Shown: positions 7,477-14,140 of the stretch, one piece after another | Layout of the letters: each line of letters opens with the position of its first letter | Position numbering within the stretch: the first letter of the stretch is position 1 | DNA from: Deltaproteobacteria bacterium UBA2385 | GTDB taxonomy: Bacteria; Myxococcota_A; UBA796; UBA2385 | NCBI GenBank assembly: GCA_002343455.1 | Contig: DDSR01000389.1 | Location: forward strand, 2,336-16,790 | Reading direction: 5' to 3' | DNA length: 14,455 nt | Made by a program: the position numbers and the translations under genes | The notes under the pieces: generated by a model | Told to the model about the DNA's origin: nothing | The model's input: the letters and a program-made list of their open reading frames with translations, nothing else | The model's database searches: none

Positions 7477-9452
7477 GGCAGCACCCCGTCGATGTTCCAG
7501 GCGATGACGGCGTGGACCTCGGGGCCGGCGAAGGGCTCGACGGGTCCACCGTCGCGGTCCCCCAGGCGTTGCACGTCCTTGCCGGCGGCCGAACCCCGCG
7601 GATCGCCGACGATGACGACCGCGTCGGCCAGATCCGCCGCCGCGACCCCGCAGCTCCTGGCGGGCTGCAGCGTGATGGGGTCGGTGCCGACGAAGGGCTG
7701 ACCCGAGAGCAGCTCGGAGACCCAGATCCGCTTCCAGGGGCGGGCGCAGGGGTCGTCAGGCGGCAGCTGCAAGGGGATGGGCTCGGGACTGCAGAAGGGG
7801 GCCGCTCGCCAATCGCCCTCGGCGGTGTCCTCGCTCCGGGTGAGGCCGGCGATGATGAGGCCCAGGGTGGGCTGATCGCCCACGCACAGCGGCCAGGCCC
7901 GCAGCTCGCCGGTCGGGACGGAGATGTCGCCGAGCGCAGAGAGGCAGCCCGTCGTTTCGCCTCGACAGACCGGGAGGTGGGATGGCCGCCCGATGGGGGT
8001 GCCAGCCACGACGGGCACCCCGTTCCGAGCGGCGGCGTCGAGGGCCTCCGCCAAGGCGCGATCCGCGGACGCGTCGGCCGCCCCGACGAAGGCGAAGTCC
8101 AACACGATGGCCCGCGGCTTCGCCGCGACCAGCGCCGGCAGCAGCCTCCCGGAGAGGAAGGCGCGGCTGGCGGCGAGGTCGTCGGCCGAGGGCAAGGGCA
8201 GCTCCGTGGGTTGCCGTACAGCATGATCACGACCGGGAGGGTGGGGGCCAGGTCCAGGCGGGGCGCTGGACCGTCCTCGCTGGCGAGCGCCGCGACCGGA
8301 TCGGAGGGGGGAACGGGAGCGGCAGTGGGGTCAGATACCGATGGGCGGAGGACGGCGAGGAGCCCGAGGCAGGCGGCGCCAACGGCCACGAGGCCAGCGA
8401 GCTGCCTCCCTCGGCGCCCGGGAGCCGCACCGGCTGCGGGCGCGGGTGCGGTCTCCTGGGGCGGCGCCTGACCGGGAGCGTCGAGGTCCTCGGGCGCATC
8501 GAACTCGATCGTGAGCCCGGCGGCAGGCGGGTCCGCCGGGACTCCGCCGTCCTCCCACAGGGCCTGCAGCGCCGCCGCGTCGGGGATCCGGGTGGCCGGA
8601 TTGGGGTCCAGGGCGAGCTCGATGGCCATCGCCATGCCGGTCGGAAGCTGGGGTGCCAGCTCGGCCACCGGGCGGTAGCCCCGACTCTGGACCTTGCGAA
8701 ACAGCTCCAGGGGCTGGCTCGACTGGAAGGCCTGCTGGCCCGTCACCAGCTCGTAGAGCACGGCGCCCAGGGAGAAGATGTCGGCCCGCCGGTCCACCGT
8801 GGCGGCGTCGAGGAACTGCTCGGGGGCCATGTAGGCCGGCGTACCCATGCCGATGCCGCGCTGGGTGCGGCCGTCGCTCTCCTGCACCAGCTCCTTGGCC
8901 AGCCCGAAGTCGGCCACCCGTGGCGCCAGGCCGTCGGGCCCCGACTGCATCAGGATGTTCTGCGGCTTCAGGTCGCGGTGGATGAGCCCGTTGTCGTGCG
9001 CGAAGCCTACGGCGGCGATCAGGCAACGGCCCAGCGCGCGAGCCTGGTCTGTGTGGGGGGGGCCGTGGGTCGCGAGCCAGTCGGCGAGGTTCGGGCCCTC
9101 GACCAGGTCCATGACCAGGCCGAGCTCGCCGTCGTCGAACTCGAGCACGTCGGTGACCCGCACGATGTTGGCATGAACCAGGACAGCCTGGATGCGACCT
9201 TCGTCGAGGAGCCTGGCCCGCTGCTCGGAGGAGGTCTGCTTGAGCACCTTGAGGGCGTGGGTGCTCCCCAGCCGCAGGTGGCGGACGGCATAGACCTCGG
9301 CGAAGCCCCCGGCCGCGAGCAGGCGGACGACCTCGTATCGGGACTGCAGGATCTCGCCGGAGGGATGGGCCAGGGGTCCTCTCGCCCTCCACGTCGGGTG
9401 TGGCGGCAGCGATGTCGTATGCCAGCGTGTGCCACTTGTCGTCGTCGGTCAT
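7473..9452 (-). CDS. Ser/Thr protein kinase with CHASE2-like extracytoplasmic domain (two compensating frame breaks)
   Basis: ATG 9452 begins MTDDDKWHTLAYDIAAATPD. After one extra base near 9375 the kinase frame starts: Gly-rich loop LLAAGGFAEVYAVRH, then HALKVLK with the invariant Lys near 66, catalytic HRDLKPQN (about 158-165), DFG (181-183), GTPAYMAPEQ and ADIFSLGAVLYELVTG. This is a complete Hanks/PknB-type kinase with HRD and DFG intact. A Pro/Ala linker and one membrane helix (QLAGLVAVGAACLGLLAVL, about 350-369) follow. One base is missing near 8209, after VVIMLYGNP. The frame then continues with PSADDLAASRAFLSGR, AIVLDFAFVGAADASADRAL and ARNGVPVVAGTP, resembling a CHASE2 sensor, to TGA 7473. 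The two shifts cancel, so start and stop share a nominal frame of 660 codons. Without repair, a start at 9247 would lose the Gly-rich loop and catalytic Lys. It probably phosphorylates cytoplasmic targets in response to an envelope signal. Confidence 0.75.
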
Positions 9453-9473
9453 GCCGCGGCCCCAGCCCCCAGC

Positions 9474-10010
9474 CTACTCGAAACCGCGGGGGGGGCTGGG
9501 GGCTCGCCGTCGCAGGGCCGCGCGTCGGGTGGCCAGCTCCCAGGGTCCATAGAACAGGCCGAAGGGGGCGGCCTCGTCGGCGTGGTGCACGCGGTGGGCG
9601 GCGCGCAGCAGGCGCATGTAGGCGAAGCGGTCGAGGAAGCCAAGCGGCAGGCGACCGTGTACGTAGCCGTCGTGCACGAGCAGGTAGGCGGTGCCGTACA
9701 GCGAGATGCCGGCGCCGATGGCCCAGGCCAGCGTGGTGGGCCAGCCCGGGCTGCCCCAGGTGCCCCAGGAGAGCAGCAGGATGGCCGGCGGGGCGTTGAA
9801 GAGGGCGAAGGAGTCGTTGGCCTCGAACAGACCGGCTCGCGGGCGATTGTGGCTGCGGTGGATGAACCAGAGCGCGCGGTGCCAGAGGCGCTCGTGCGCC
9901 AGGACCGCCCAGCCCTCCATCAGCAAGCAGGTCAGCGCGAGGACGATCCCGACGACTCCGAAGCGGAGGGGCAGGTCGGGCAGCGACGGGTCGAAGGCGG
10001 CCGGGATCAT
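9474..10010 (-). CDS. crtZ: Beta-carotene 3-hydroxylase-like membrane di-iron enzyme (fatty acid hydroxylase superfamily)
   Basis: The 178-residue protein matches the bacterial CrtZ family, which adds hydroxyl groups to the beta-ionone rings of beta-carotene to give zeaxanthin. The His clusters for the di-iron site are in order: HERLWH (near 60-65), FIHRSHNRP (69-77), HDGYVHGRLP (about 112-121) and HRVHHADEAAPFG (138-150). The FEAND motif before them is also typical. Hydrophobic segments at about 18-37, 85-102 and 92-110 fit an inner-membrane protein. The start is ATG 10010 with only a weak ribosome site. The length is normal for the family. No other carotenoid gene is in the window, so the substrate cannot be confirmed; a sterol-desaturase-like relative is the alternative. 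It ends 21 bases before the kinase start and may be co-transcribed with it. Confidence 0.82.
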   Translation of the reverse strand: MIPAAFDPSLPDLPLRFGVVGIVLALTCLLMEGWAVLAHERLWHRALWFIHRSHNRPRAGLFEANDSFALFNAPPAILLLSWGTWGSPGWPTTLAWAIGAGISLYGTAYLLVHDGYVHGRLPLGFLDRFAYMRLLRAAHRVHHADEAAPFGLFYGPWELATRRAALRRRAPSPPRGFE

Positions 10011-10066
10011 CGCCGGGGGCTAGCCTCGTCGGGGGACGGGGCAAGCGGCGGATTGGGGGTGTGCCC

Positions 10067-10375
10067 TCAGGATTGTTCCGTGGACCTGAGCTTGGTGTCT
10101 CCGTGGGGCCAATCGAGGGCTACCCCGGTGGGGCCGCCGAGCGCCTCCACGGCGCCCGTCGCCCGATCGGCGAGGACCTCGCGCAGTCCAATCATCGCCC
10201 GGCTCTCGTCGCCCGTGCGCACGTAGACCTCGGTGTTCGCGGTCAGGATCCAGTGCGTGCCTCGGGTCGAGAGCCGGCACGAGGTGACGACCACCGGGTA
10301 CCGGGTCGTCAGCTCGGCGAGGACGAGGGCGCGGGCCTCGTCCTCGCGGACGGGTTCGGTTCGGGGTGGAGGCAT
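10067..10375 (-). CDS. Small hypothetical protein, weakly YrhB/Imm35-like
   Basis: This gene encodes 102 residues from ATG 10375, with GGAAGG just upstream at close spacing. The order is a helix (EDEARALVLAELTTRY), strands around VVVTSCRLSTRGTHWILTAN, then GLREVLADRATGAVEALGG. An early helix, a strand with a central Trp and a closing V-D-x-x-T-G-x-V element recall YrhB/Imm35-type small proteins, some of which are toxin immunity proteins. This likeness is by eye and weak. It has no signal peptide or membrane segment and is probably cytoplasmic. There is no toxin gene beside it. It is the first gene after a 138-base gap and lies 56 bases before the CrtZ-like gene, so it may lead that transcription unit. 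Confidence 0.6.
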   Translation of the reverse strand: MPPPRTEPVREDEARALVLAELTTRYPVVVTSCRLSTRGTHWILTANTEVYVRTGDESRAMIGLREVLADRATGAVEALGGPTGVALDWPHGDTKLRSTEQS

Positions 10376-10452
10376 CGTCCTTCCGCAGGCTGCCGGGGAG
10401 AGGCGCGGACCGCCGATTGCCCGGGTTCGCCCCGAGAGGGACGGGCGGGAAA

Positions 10453-10470
10453 TTGGAATTGTAACGACCA
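10453..10470 (-). promoter_or_regulatory. AT-rich candidate promoter for the hypothetical gene
   Basis: In very GC-rich surroundings the minus strand reads TTACAATTCCAATTT. It includes TACAAT (10463 down to 10458), one base from the -10 consensus, about 83 bases before ATG 10375. No good -35 box is seen at the right distance. Confidence 0.28.
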
Positions 10471-10513
10471 GACACCTTATGGGGAGAGAATCAGCCGGTC
10501 GGCGAGGCGGGAC

Positions 10514-10843
10514 TCAGCCGGCACCGAGGCCCTCGTCCTGTCGCGGATCGACCAGCACGAGGCCGGGGTCGTGCAGCGCCCCCACCTTGTAGAGGGTGTG
10601 GGCGAGCATCTGGGGCGCCTGCACCAGCACCAGCCGCCCCGAACGGCTGCGCAAGGCCCGCAGCGCGGTGACGAGGTGGGCCACGGCGACGCCGTCCTCC
10701 AGGTCCAGATCGGCGAGCAGCAGCCGGGCTTCGTCTTCCACCGGCAGAGCCAACAGCGCCTGGCCCAGCTCCGCCCCCTCCTCGCCCGATACCTCGCCCC
10801 ACACCGTCGTGCCCTCCGGGCCAGGCCGCACCTGCCAGCTCAT
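10514..10843 (-). CDS. STAS-domain-like protein (anti-sigma antagonist fold)
   Basis: The 109-residue protein has the strand-helix pattern of STAS domains: VWGEVSG, ARLLLADLDLEDGVAVAHLV (39-58), then SGRLVLVQAPQMLAHTLYKV (68-87) and a final LVLVDP. STAS proteins regulate sigma factors or transporters by partner binding, often controlled by phosphorylation of a Ser in a D-S-S-G-like turn. Here the corresponding stretch (DGVAVAHLV) has no Ser, so the usual kinase switch seems to be missing. The start is ATG 10843, overlapping the upstream stop as ATGA, so translation is probably coupled to the membrane protein gene. It is cytoplasmic by composition. The fold assignment is moderate and the partner is unknown. 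A 138-base gap separates it from the next gene. Confidence 0.62.
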   Translation of the reverse strand: MSWQVRPGPEGTTVWGEVSGEEGAELGQALLALPVEDEARLLLADLDLEDGVAVAHLVTALRALRSRSGRLVLVQAPQMLAHTLYKVGALHDPGLVLVDPRQDEGLGAG

Positions 10844-11022
10844 CCGCTCCCCACGGCGGCGGCCCAGCTCTCCGGATGGCTGTCCACACTGCCAGCCCCT
10901 TCCGCCAGCAGCAGCAGCAGCACCGGCGCCGAGATCATCAGCACGCCGGTGTTGACCAGCATGAACGCGCCCACGGCCAGCACCGGCAACCAGGAGGTCT
11001 TTGGGGTCTCGTCAGAGCGCAT
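10840..11022 (-). CDS. Small single-pass or hairpin membrane protein
   Basis: About 60 residues begin at ATG 11022 (MRSDETPKTSW). A long hydrophobic stretch of about 33 residues runs from WLPVLAVGAFML to ISAPVLLLLLAEG, long enough for one long helix or two short ones. A hydrophilic tail ends AAAVGSG. GTG 11037 is an alternative start adding five residues; neither start has a clear ribosome site. The stop overlaps the start of the STAS-like gene (ATGA, 10840-10843), supporting a two-gene unit in which this protein might hold the STAS-like partner at the membrane. I do not recognise the family. It diverges from the amine oxidase gene with 61 bases between starts. Confidence 0.55.
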   Translation of the reverse strand: MRSDETPKTSWLPVLAVGAFMLVNTGVLMISAPVLLLLLAEGAGSVDSHPESWAAAVGSG

Positions 11023-11083
11023 GGCGACAGTGTACACGGCTCGTCGACGCCGAGACGCCGGCCGAGGAGGCTACAATATCCCC
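11023..11083. promoter_or_regulatory. Divergent intergenic region with candidate -10 box and palindrome
   Basis: The region separates the membrane protein gene (minus) and the amine oxidase gene (plus). On the plus strand TACAAT lies at 11072-11077, and AGGAGG at 11065-11070. AGGAGG is 13 bases from ATG 11084, too far for an ideal ribosome site, whereas a start set by TACAAT would fall at or near the ATG itself. GTGTACAC (11030-11037) is a perfect 8-base palindrome near the minus-strand start and might be an operator. No convincing -35 box is seen. Confidence 0.33.
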
Positions 11084-12439
11084 ATGTCCCTCGCCCTCCT
11101 GCTGCTCGCCTGCGGACCCTCCCCCGCTCAAGACCCCAACACCCACGTCCTCGTCGTCGGCGCCGGCCTCGCCGGCCTCTCCGCCGCTCGGGTCCTGCAC
11201 GACGCCGGCGTGTCCGTCACCGTGATCGAGGCGCGGGACCGTATTGGCGGCCGGACCTGGACGGCCGACGTGGACGGCGCGGCGGTCGACCTCGGGGCGG
11301 CCTGGCTGCACGGCACCGAGGACAACCCGGTCGCCTCCTTCGGCGAGGCCCACGGCCTCTCCACCACCCGCGACAACTTGGACTGGACCACCCTCTACGA
11401 CGCCGCTGAGGAGCGAGCCCTGGGCGAGCGCGAGAGGGAGCAGATGGACCAGGCGATGTCCGGCTTCGAGCGGGACCTCGACGCCCTGAAGCGCGAGATC
11501 GGAGACGGAACGGTGGCCCAGGCGAGGGACCTCTGGCTGGCGGACGAGGGGCTCAGCGGCCTCGACGCCCGCCTCGCCACCCACGCGATCGACCAGTGGA
11601 TGGTGGAGCTGACCTACGGGAGCCCGGTCGACCAGACGGGCATGGCCTGGTTCTGGGACGAGGAGGACCTGGCTGGCGGCGACCACTTCCCGGTCGGCGG
11701 CTACGGCGCCCTGGTCGAGGCGATGGCGGAGGGCCTGGACATCCGGTTGTCGCAGCCGGTGGAGGCGGTGGCCTGGCACGCCGACGGTGTACAGTTGGAC
11801 ACCGCCAGCGAGCGCTTCGAGGGCACCCACACCATCGTCACCGTGCCCGTCGGCGTGCTGCGCGCCGGCTCGATCAGCTTCGACCCGGCCCTCTCCTCGG
11901 ACCGGCTCGCCAGCCTGGAGCGCCTGGACATGGGCAACCTGGAGAAGGTGGTCCTCCGCTTCGAGGAGCCGTGGTGGTCGGGCTGCATGGAGTACGTCGC
12001 CGCCGACCTGGGCGGCGCCTTCCCCGAGTTCTACGACCTGAGCGCGCTCGCCGGCGAGCCCGTGCTGGTCGGACTGTACGGGGGTCGCTTCGCCCGCGAG
12101 GTCCAGGCCGATTGGAGCGATGAACAGATCGTCGACGGCGCCCTCGCCGTGCTCGCCGAGCTGCGGGGGCAGGCCGTGCCCGAGCCCGTGGCCTCGGCGG
12201 TCACCCGCTGGACCAGCGACCCGTTCACGCTCGGCAGCTATGTCTACCTGCCACCCGGGGCCTCCCCCGACAACATCGAGGCCCTGGCCGAGCCCGAGGG
12301 CGACCGCCTGCTCTTCGCCGGCGAGGGCACCGTCTCGACGATGTACGGCAACGCCCACGCCGCCGTGCTCTCGGGCCTGCGAGAGGCGCGGCGGCTCGGC
12401 GTGAAGCGGCCCCAGACCCCGGGCTGGGAGGAGCTGTAG
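11084..12439 (+). CDS. FAD-dependent amine oxidase with lipoprotein-type signal
   Basis: The 451-residue protein belongs to the flavin monoamine oxidase family, which oxidises amines with FAD and O2. The dinucleotide-binding motif VLVVGAGLAGLSAARVL lies at about 23-39, followed by VIEARDRIGGRT and the AVDLGAAWLHG block. The middle has DHFPVGGYGALVEAMAEG and IVTVPVGVLR. The C-terminal FAD block is LLFAGEGTVSTMYGNAHAAV, where many relatives have a T-x-x-x-x-P-G-x-x-x-G-A pattern. The N-terminus MSLALLLLACGPSP is a very short segment ending in a lipobox (LLAC, Cys10), so export and lipid attachment are inferred. It has no positive n-region or twin-Arg motif, which is odd for a flavoprotein. ATG 11084 is chosen because the family fold begins soon after; the much longer frame upstream is antisense to other genes. 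The substrate is unknown. Confidence 0.88.
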   Translation: MSLALLLLACGPSPAQDPNTHVLVVGAGLAGLSAARVLHDAGVSVTVIEARDRIGGRTWTADVDGAAVDLGAAWLHGTEDNPVASFGEAHGLSTTRDNLDWTTLYDAAEERALGEREREQMDQAMSGFERDLDALKREIGDGTVAQARDLWLADEGLSGLDARLATHAIDQWMVELTYGSPVDQTGMAWFWDEEDLAGGDHFPVGGYGALVEAMAEGLDIRLSQPVEAVAWHADGVQLDTASERFEGTHTIVTVPVGVLRAGSISFDPALSSDRLASLERLDMGNLEKVVLRFEEPWWSGCMEYVAADLGGAFPEFYDLSALAGEPVLVGLYGGRFAREVQADWSDEQIVDGALAVLAELRGQAVPEPVASAVTRWTSDPFTLGSYVYLPPGASPDNIEALAEPEGDRLLFAGEGTVSTMYGNAHAAVLSGLREARRLGVKRPQTPGWEEL

Positions 12440-12448
12440 GGTCGCTCA

Positions 12449-12462
12449 GCCCGCCTGCGGGC
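12449..12462. terminator. GC hairpin between convergent genes
   Basis: GCCCG and CGGGC pair around CCTG, ten bases after the amine oxidase stop and between convergent genes. It could end transcription from either side, but no T tract is present. Confidence 0.33.
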
Positions 12463-12508
12463 GTCGCCCCAGGCAGCGCCATCGCCGCCCGGCTGCGCAG
12501 CTTGCCGC

Positions 12509-12886
12509 TCAGCCGACGCTGGCCTGGTAGGCCGCGCTGTCGAGCAGCCCGCCCAGCTCGTCGGAGTTGGAGAGCCGGACCTTGAAGAGCCAGCCCCCGT
12601 CGTAAGGCGAGCGGTTGACCTGCTCTTCCGAGCCCGACAGCTCCTCGTTGACCTCGACCACCTCGCCCGAGACGGGGGTGAAGATGCCCGAGACGGTCTT
12701 GGTGGACTCGATCTCGGCCACGCTCTCGCCCTTGGAGACGGCCCGGCCGACCTCGGGCAGGTCGACGTAGACGACGTCGCCGAGCTGGTCCTGGGCGAAC
12801 CAGGAGATGCCGACGGTGGCGACGTCGCCGTCAACGCGAACCCACTCGTGGGTGGGGGTGTACTTCAGGTCGTTGGGGTAGGACAC
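12509..12886 (-). CDS. gcvH: Glycine cleavage system H protein
   Basis: The 125-residue lipoyl carrier moves the aminomethyl group between the P, T and L proteins in glycine breakdown. Family blocks are [20 protein letters not shown] (9-28), [20 protein letters not shown] (34-53), the lipoylation site [20 protein letters not shown] with Lys63, and [15 protein letters not shown]. Length is normal. The GTG start at 12886 is preceded by GGAGG four bases away; the longer frame upstream overlaps gcvT and is not used. It lies 17 bases after the gcvT stop on the same strand, so both are probably on one message. Loading of the lipoyl group would need enzymes encoded elsewhere. Confidence 0.96.
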   Translation of the reverse strand: MSYPNDLKYTPTHEWVRVDGDVATVGISWFAQDQLGDVVYVDLPEVGRAVSKGESVAEIESTKTVSGIFTPVSGEVVEVNEELSGSEEQVNRSPYDGGWLFKVRLSNSDELGGLLDSAAYQASVG

Positions 12887-12903
12887 GCTGCCTCCAGGGG
12901 GAA

Positions 12904-13995
12904 TCAGTAGGGCCGGGCGTAGAAGGCGCCCTTCTGCACGGTCGCATCGGCGAGCTTGCCGCGCACGTCCACCTGGACGCGGGTCCCGGGCCGGGCGAGG
13001 GCCGAGGGTACGTATCCAAGGGCGATGTTCTGGTCGAGAGAGGGCGAGCGGGTGCCGCTGGTCACCTCCCCCACGACCGCGCCTTCGGAGAGAATCGGGC
13101 AGTGCGGGCGAGGAATGCGCTCCTCGACCAGCAGGCCGACGAGGCGGCGGGGCACGCCGGCCTCCTTCTGGGCGATCAGCGCGTCCCGGCCGATGAAGTC
13201 GCCGTCGTCGAGCTTGACCGTCCAGCCGAGCTGGGCCTCCAACGGGGTGGTGCTGGCCGAGATGTCGTTGCCGTACAGGCACATCCGCGCCTCGAGCCGC
13301 AGCGTGTCGCGGGCGCCCAGGCCGACCGGCACCAGGGCCGCGCCGCCGGCTTCGAGCAGGGCGTCCCAGACCCGACCGGTGTGGGCGGCGGGCACGAAGA
13401 TCTCGAAGCCGTCCTCACCGGTGTAGCCGGTGCGGGCCAGGATGCAGCCATCGACCCCGGCCACGGCGCCCTGGGTGAACCAGAAGCCACCCACCGAGCC
13501 CAGCTCGCGCGGGGTCAGCCCCTGGAGGATGCCGACCGCGGCCCGGCCCTGGATCGCCACCTGGCCCCAGGCGTCGCCCTCGTCCACCACCGAGACGCCC
13601 GGGGCGGTGTTCTCCTTGATCCAGGCGAAGTCCTTGTCGCGGTTGCTGGCGTTGACGCAGATGAGGACGTCGTCCTCGGCGATGCGGTAGACGATCAGGT
13701 CATCGACGATGCCGCCGTCGGGGTAGCACATCGGGCTGTACTGGGCCTGGCCGTCGGCGATGCGCAGCGAGTTGCTGACCAGCCGCCGGGCCGCCGCCAG
13801 GGCGCCGGGGCCGCGCAGCCGGACCTCGCCCATATGGGAGACGTCGAAGAGCCCGGCGCTGGAGCGGCAGCCGAGGTGCTCGGCGCGGATGCCCTCGTAC
13901 TGGATGGGCATATGCCAGCCGCCGAAGTCGACCATTCGGGCCCCCAGGGCGATGTGGCGGCTGTGCAGCGGGGTCGTCTTCAGGTCTTCGCTCAT
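12904..13995 (-). CDS. gcvT: Glycine cleavage system T protein (aminomethyltransferase)
   Basis: The 363-residue enzyme transfers the methylene group from the H protein to tetrahydrofolate and frees ammonia. Signature blocks are [20 protein letters not shown] (7-26), [19 protein letters not shown] (49-58), [14 protein letters not shown] (91-104, with the Asp98-Asp99 pair at the catalytic position), [34 protein letters not shown] and [20 protein letters not shown]. All folate-site blocks appear intact and the length is normal. ATG 13995 is preceded by GGAAG six bases away; the extra N-terminal residues of a longer frame reaching 14148 run into the gcvP region and have no family likeness. gcvH follows directly and gcvP diverges upstream. 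Confidence 0.97.
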   Translation of the reverse strand: MSEDLKTTPLHSRHIALGARMVDFGGWHMPIQYEGIRAEHLGCRSSAGLFDVSHMGEVRLRGPGALAAARRLVSNSLRIADGQAQYSPMCYPDGGIVDDLIVYRIAEDDVLICVNASNRDKDFAWIKENTAPGVSVVDEGDAWGQVAIQGRAAVGILQGLTPRELGSVGGFWFTQGAVAGVDGCILARTGYTGEDGFEIFVPAAHTGRVWDALLEAGGAALVPVGLGARDTLRLEARMCLYGNDISASTTPLEAQLGWTVKLDDGDFIGRDALIAQKEAGVPRRLVGLLVEERIPRPHCPILSEGAVVGEVTSGTRSPSLDQNIALGYVPSALARPGTRVQVDVRGKLADATVQKGAFYARPY

Positions 13996-14140
13996 GGCGG
14001 GCTTCCGGGGCGGCGGGGGGCGGGAGCTTAATCCGTGGCGGGAGACGTTGGGGGAGGTGGCCCGAAGGACCGCTAAGGGGGGGTGCCGCTCTCCCTCCCC
14101 CCGGCTAAGTGCCGGCCCCCCACCACATGCGGAGGCCTGC
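13996..14140 (+). promoter_or_regulatory. gcvT/gcvP divergent leader with weak glycine-riboswitch-like elements
   Basis: This 145-base region must hold the start signals of both Gcv units. On the plus strand GGGAGA (14040-14045), CCGAAGGA (14062-14069), GCTAA and CTCTC (14089-14093) occur in the same order as conserved elements of the glycine aptamer. The later AGG/AAAGGAC elements are not seen, and the G- and C-runs could give these matches by chance. A perfect hairpin CCGGC-TAAGT-GCCGG lies at 14101-14115, and GGAGG (14131-14135) sits five bases before the gcvP ATG. Riboswitch identity is uncertain; the ribosome site is clear. Confidence 0.25.

Noticed and set aside
5663..9247. A single 1194-residue minus-strand fusion protein
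   Set aside because: The kinase and the barrel-like end happen to share a frame, but between about 8210 and 6940 that frame is Pro/Arg/Ser-rich nonsense, while real sequence (CHASE2-like, FecR-like) lies in other frames with its own stop and start at 7473-7476.
8331..9452. Arg-rich 373-residue reading from the kinase start codon
   Set aside because: After about 28 residues it leaves the kinase frame; the remainder is an out-of-frame shadow.
7982..9799. 605-residue plus-strand frame
   Set aside because: It lies antisense to the kinase and CrtZ-like genes; its Arg/Pro/Gly composition is typical of a high-GC shadow frame.
10061..11083. A long N-terminal extension of the amine oxidase
   Set aside because: It is antisense to three minus-strand genes, low in information, and the FAD fold begins just after ATG 11084.
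14055..14075. UUCG-type hairpin terminator on the minus strand (GGTCCTTCGGGCC)
   Set aside because: It lies upstream of gcvT in the leader rather than after a gene, and one pair is U-G; it is more likely part of the leader structure or chance.
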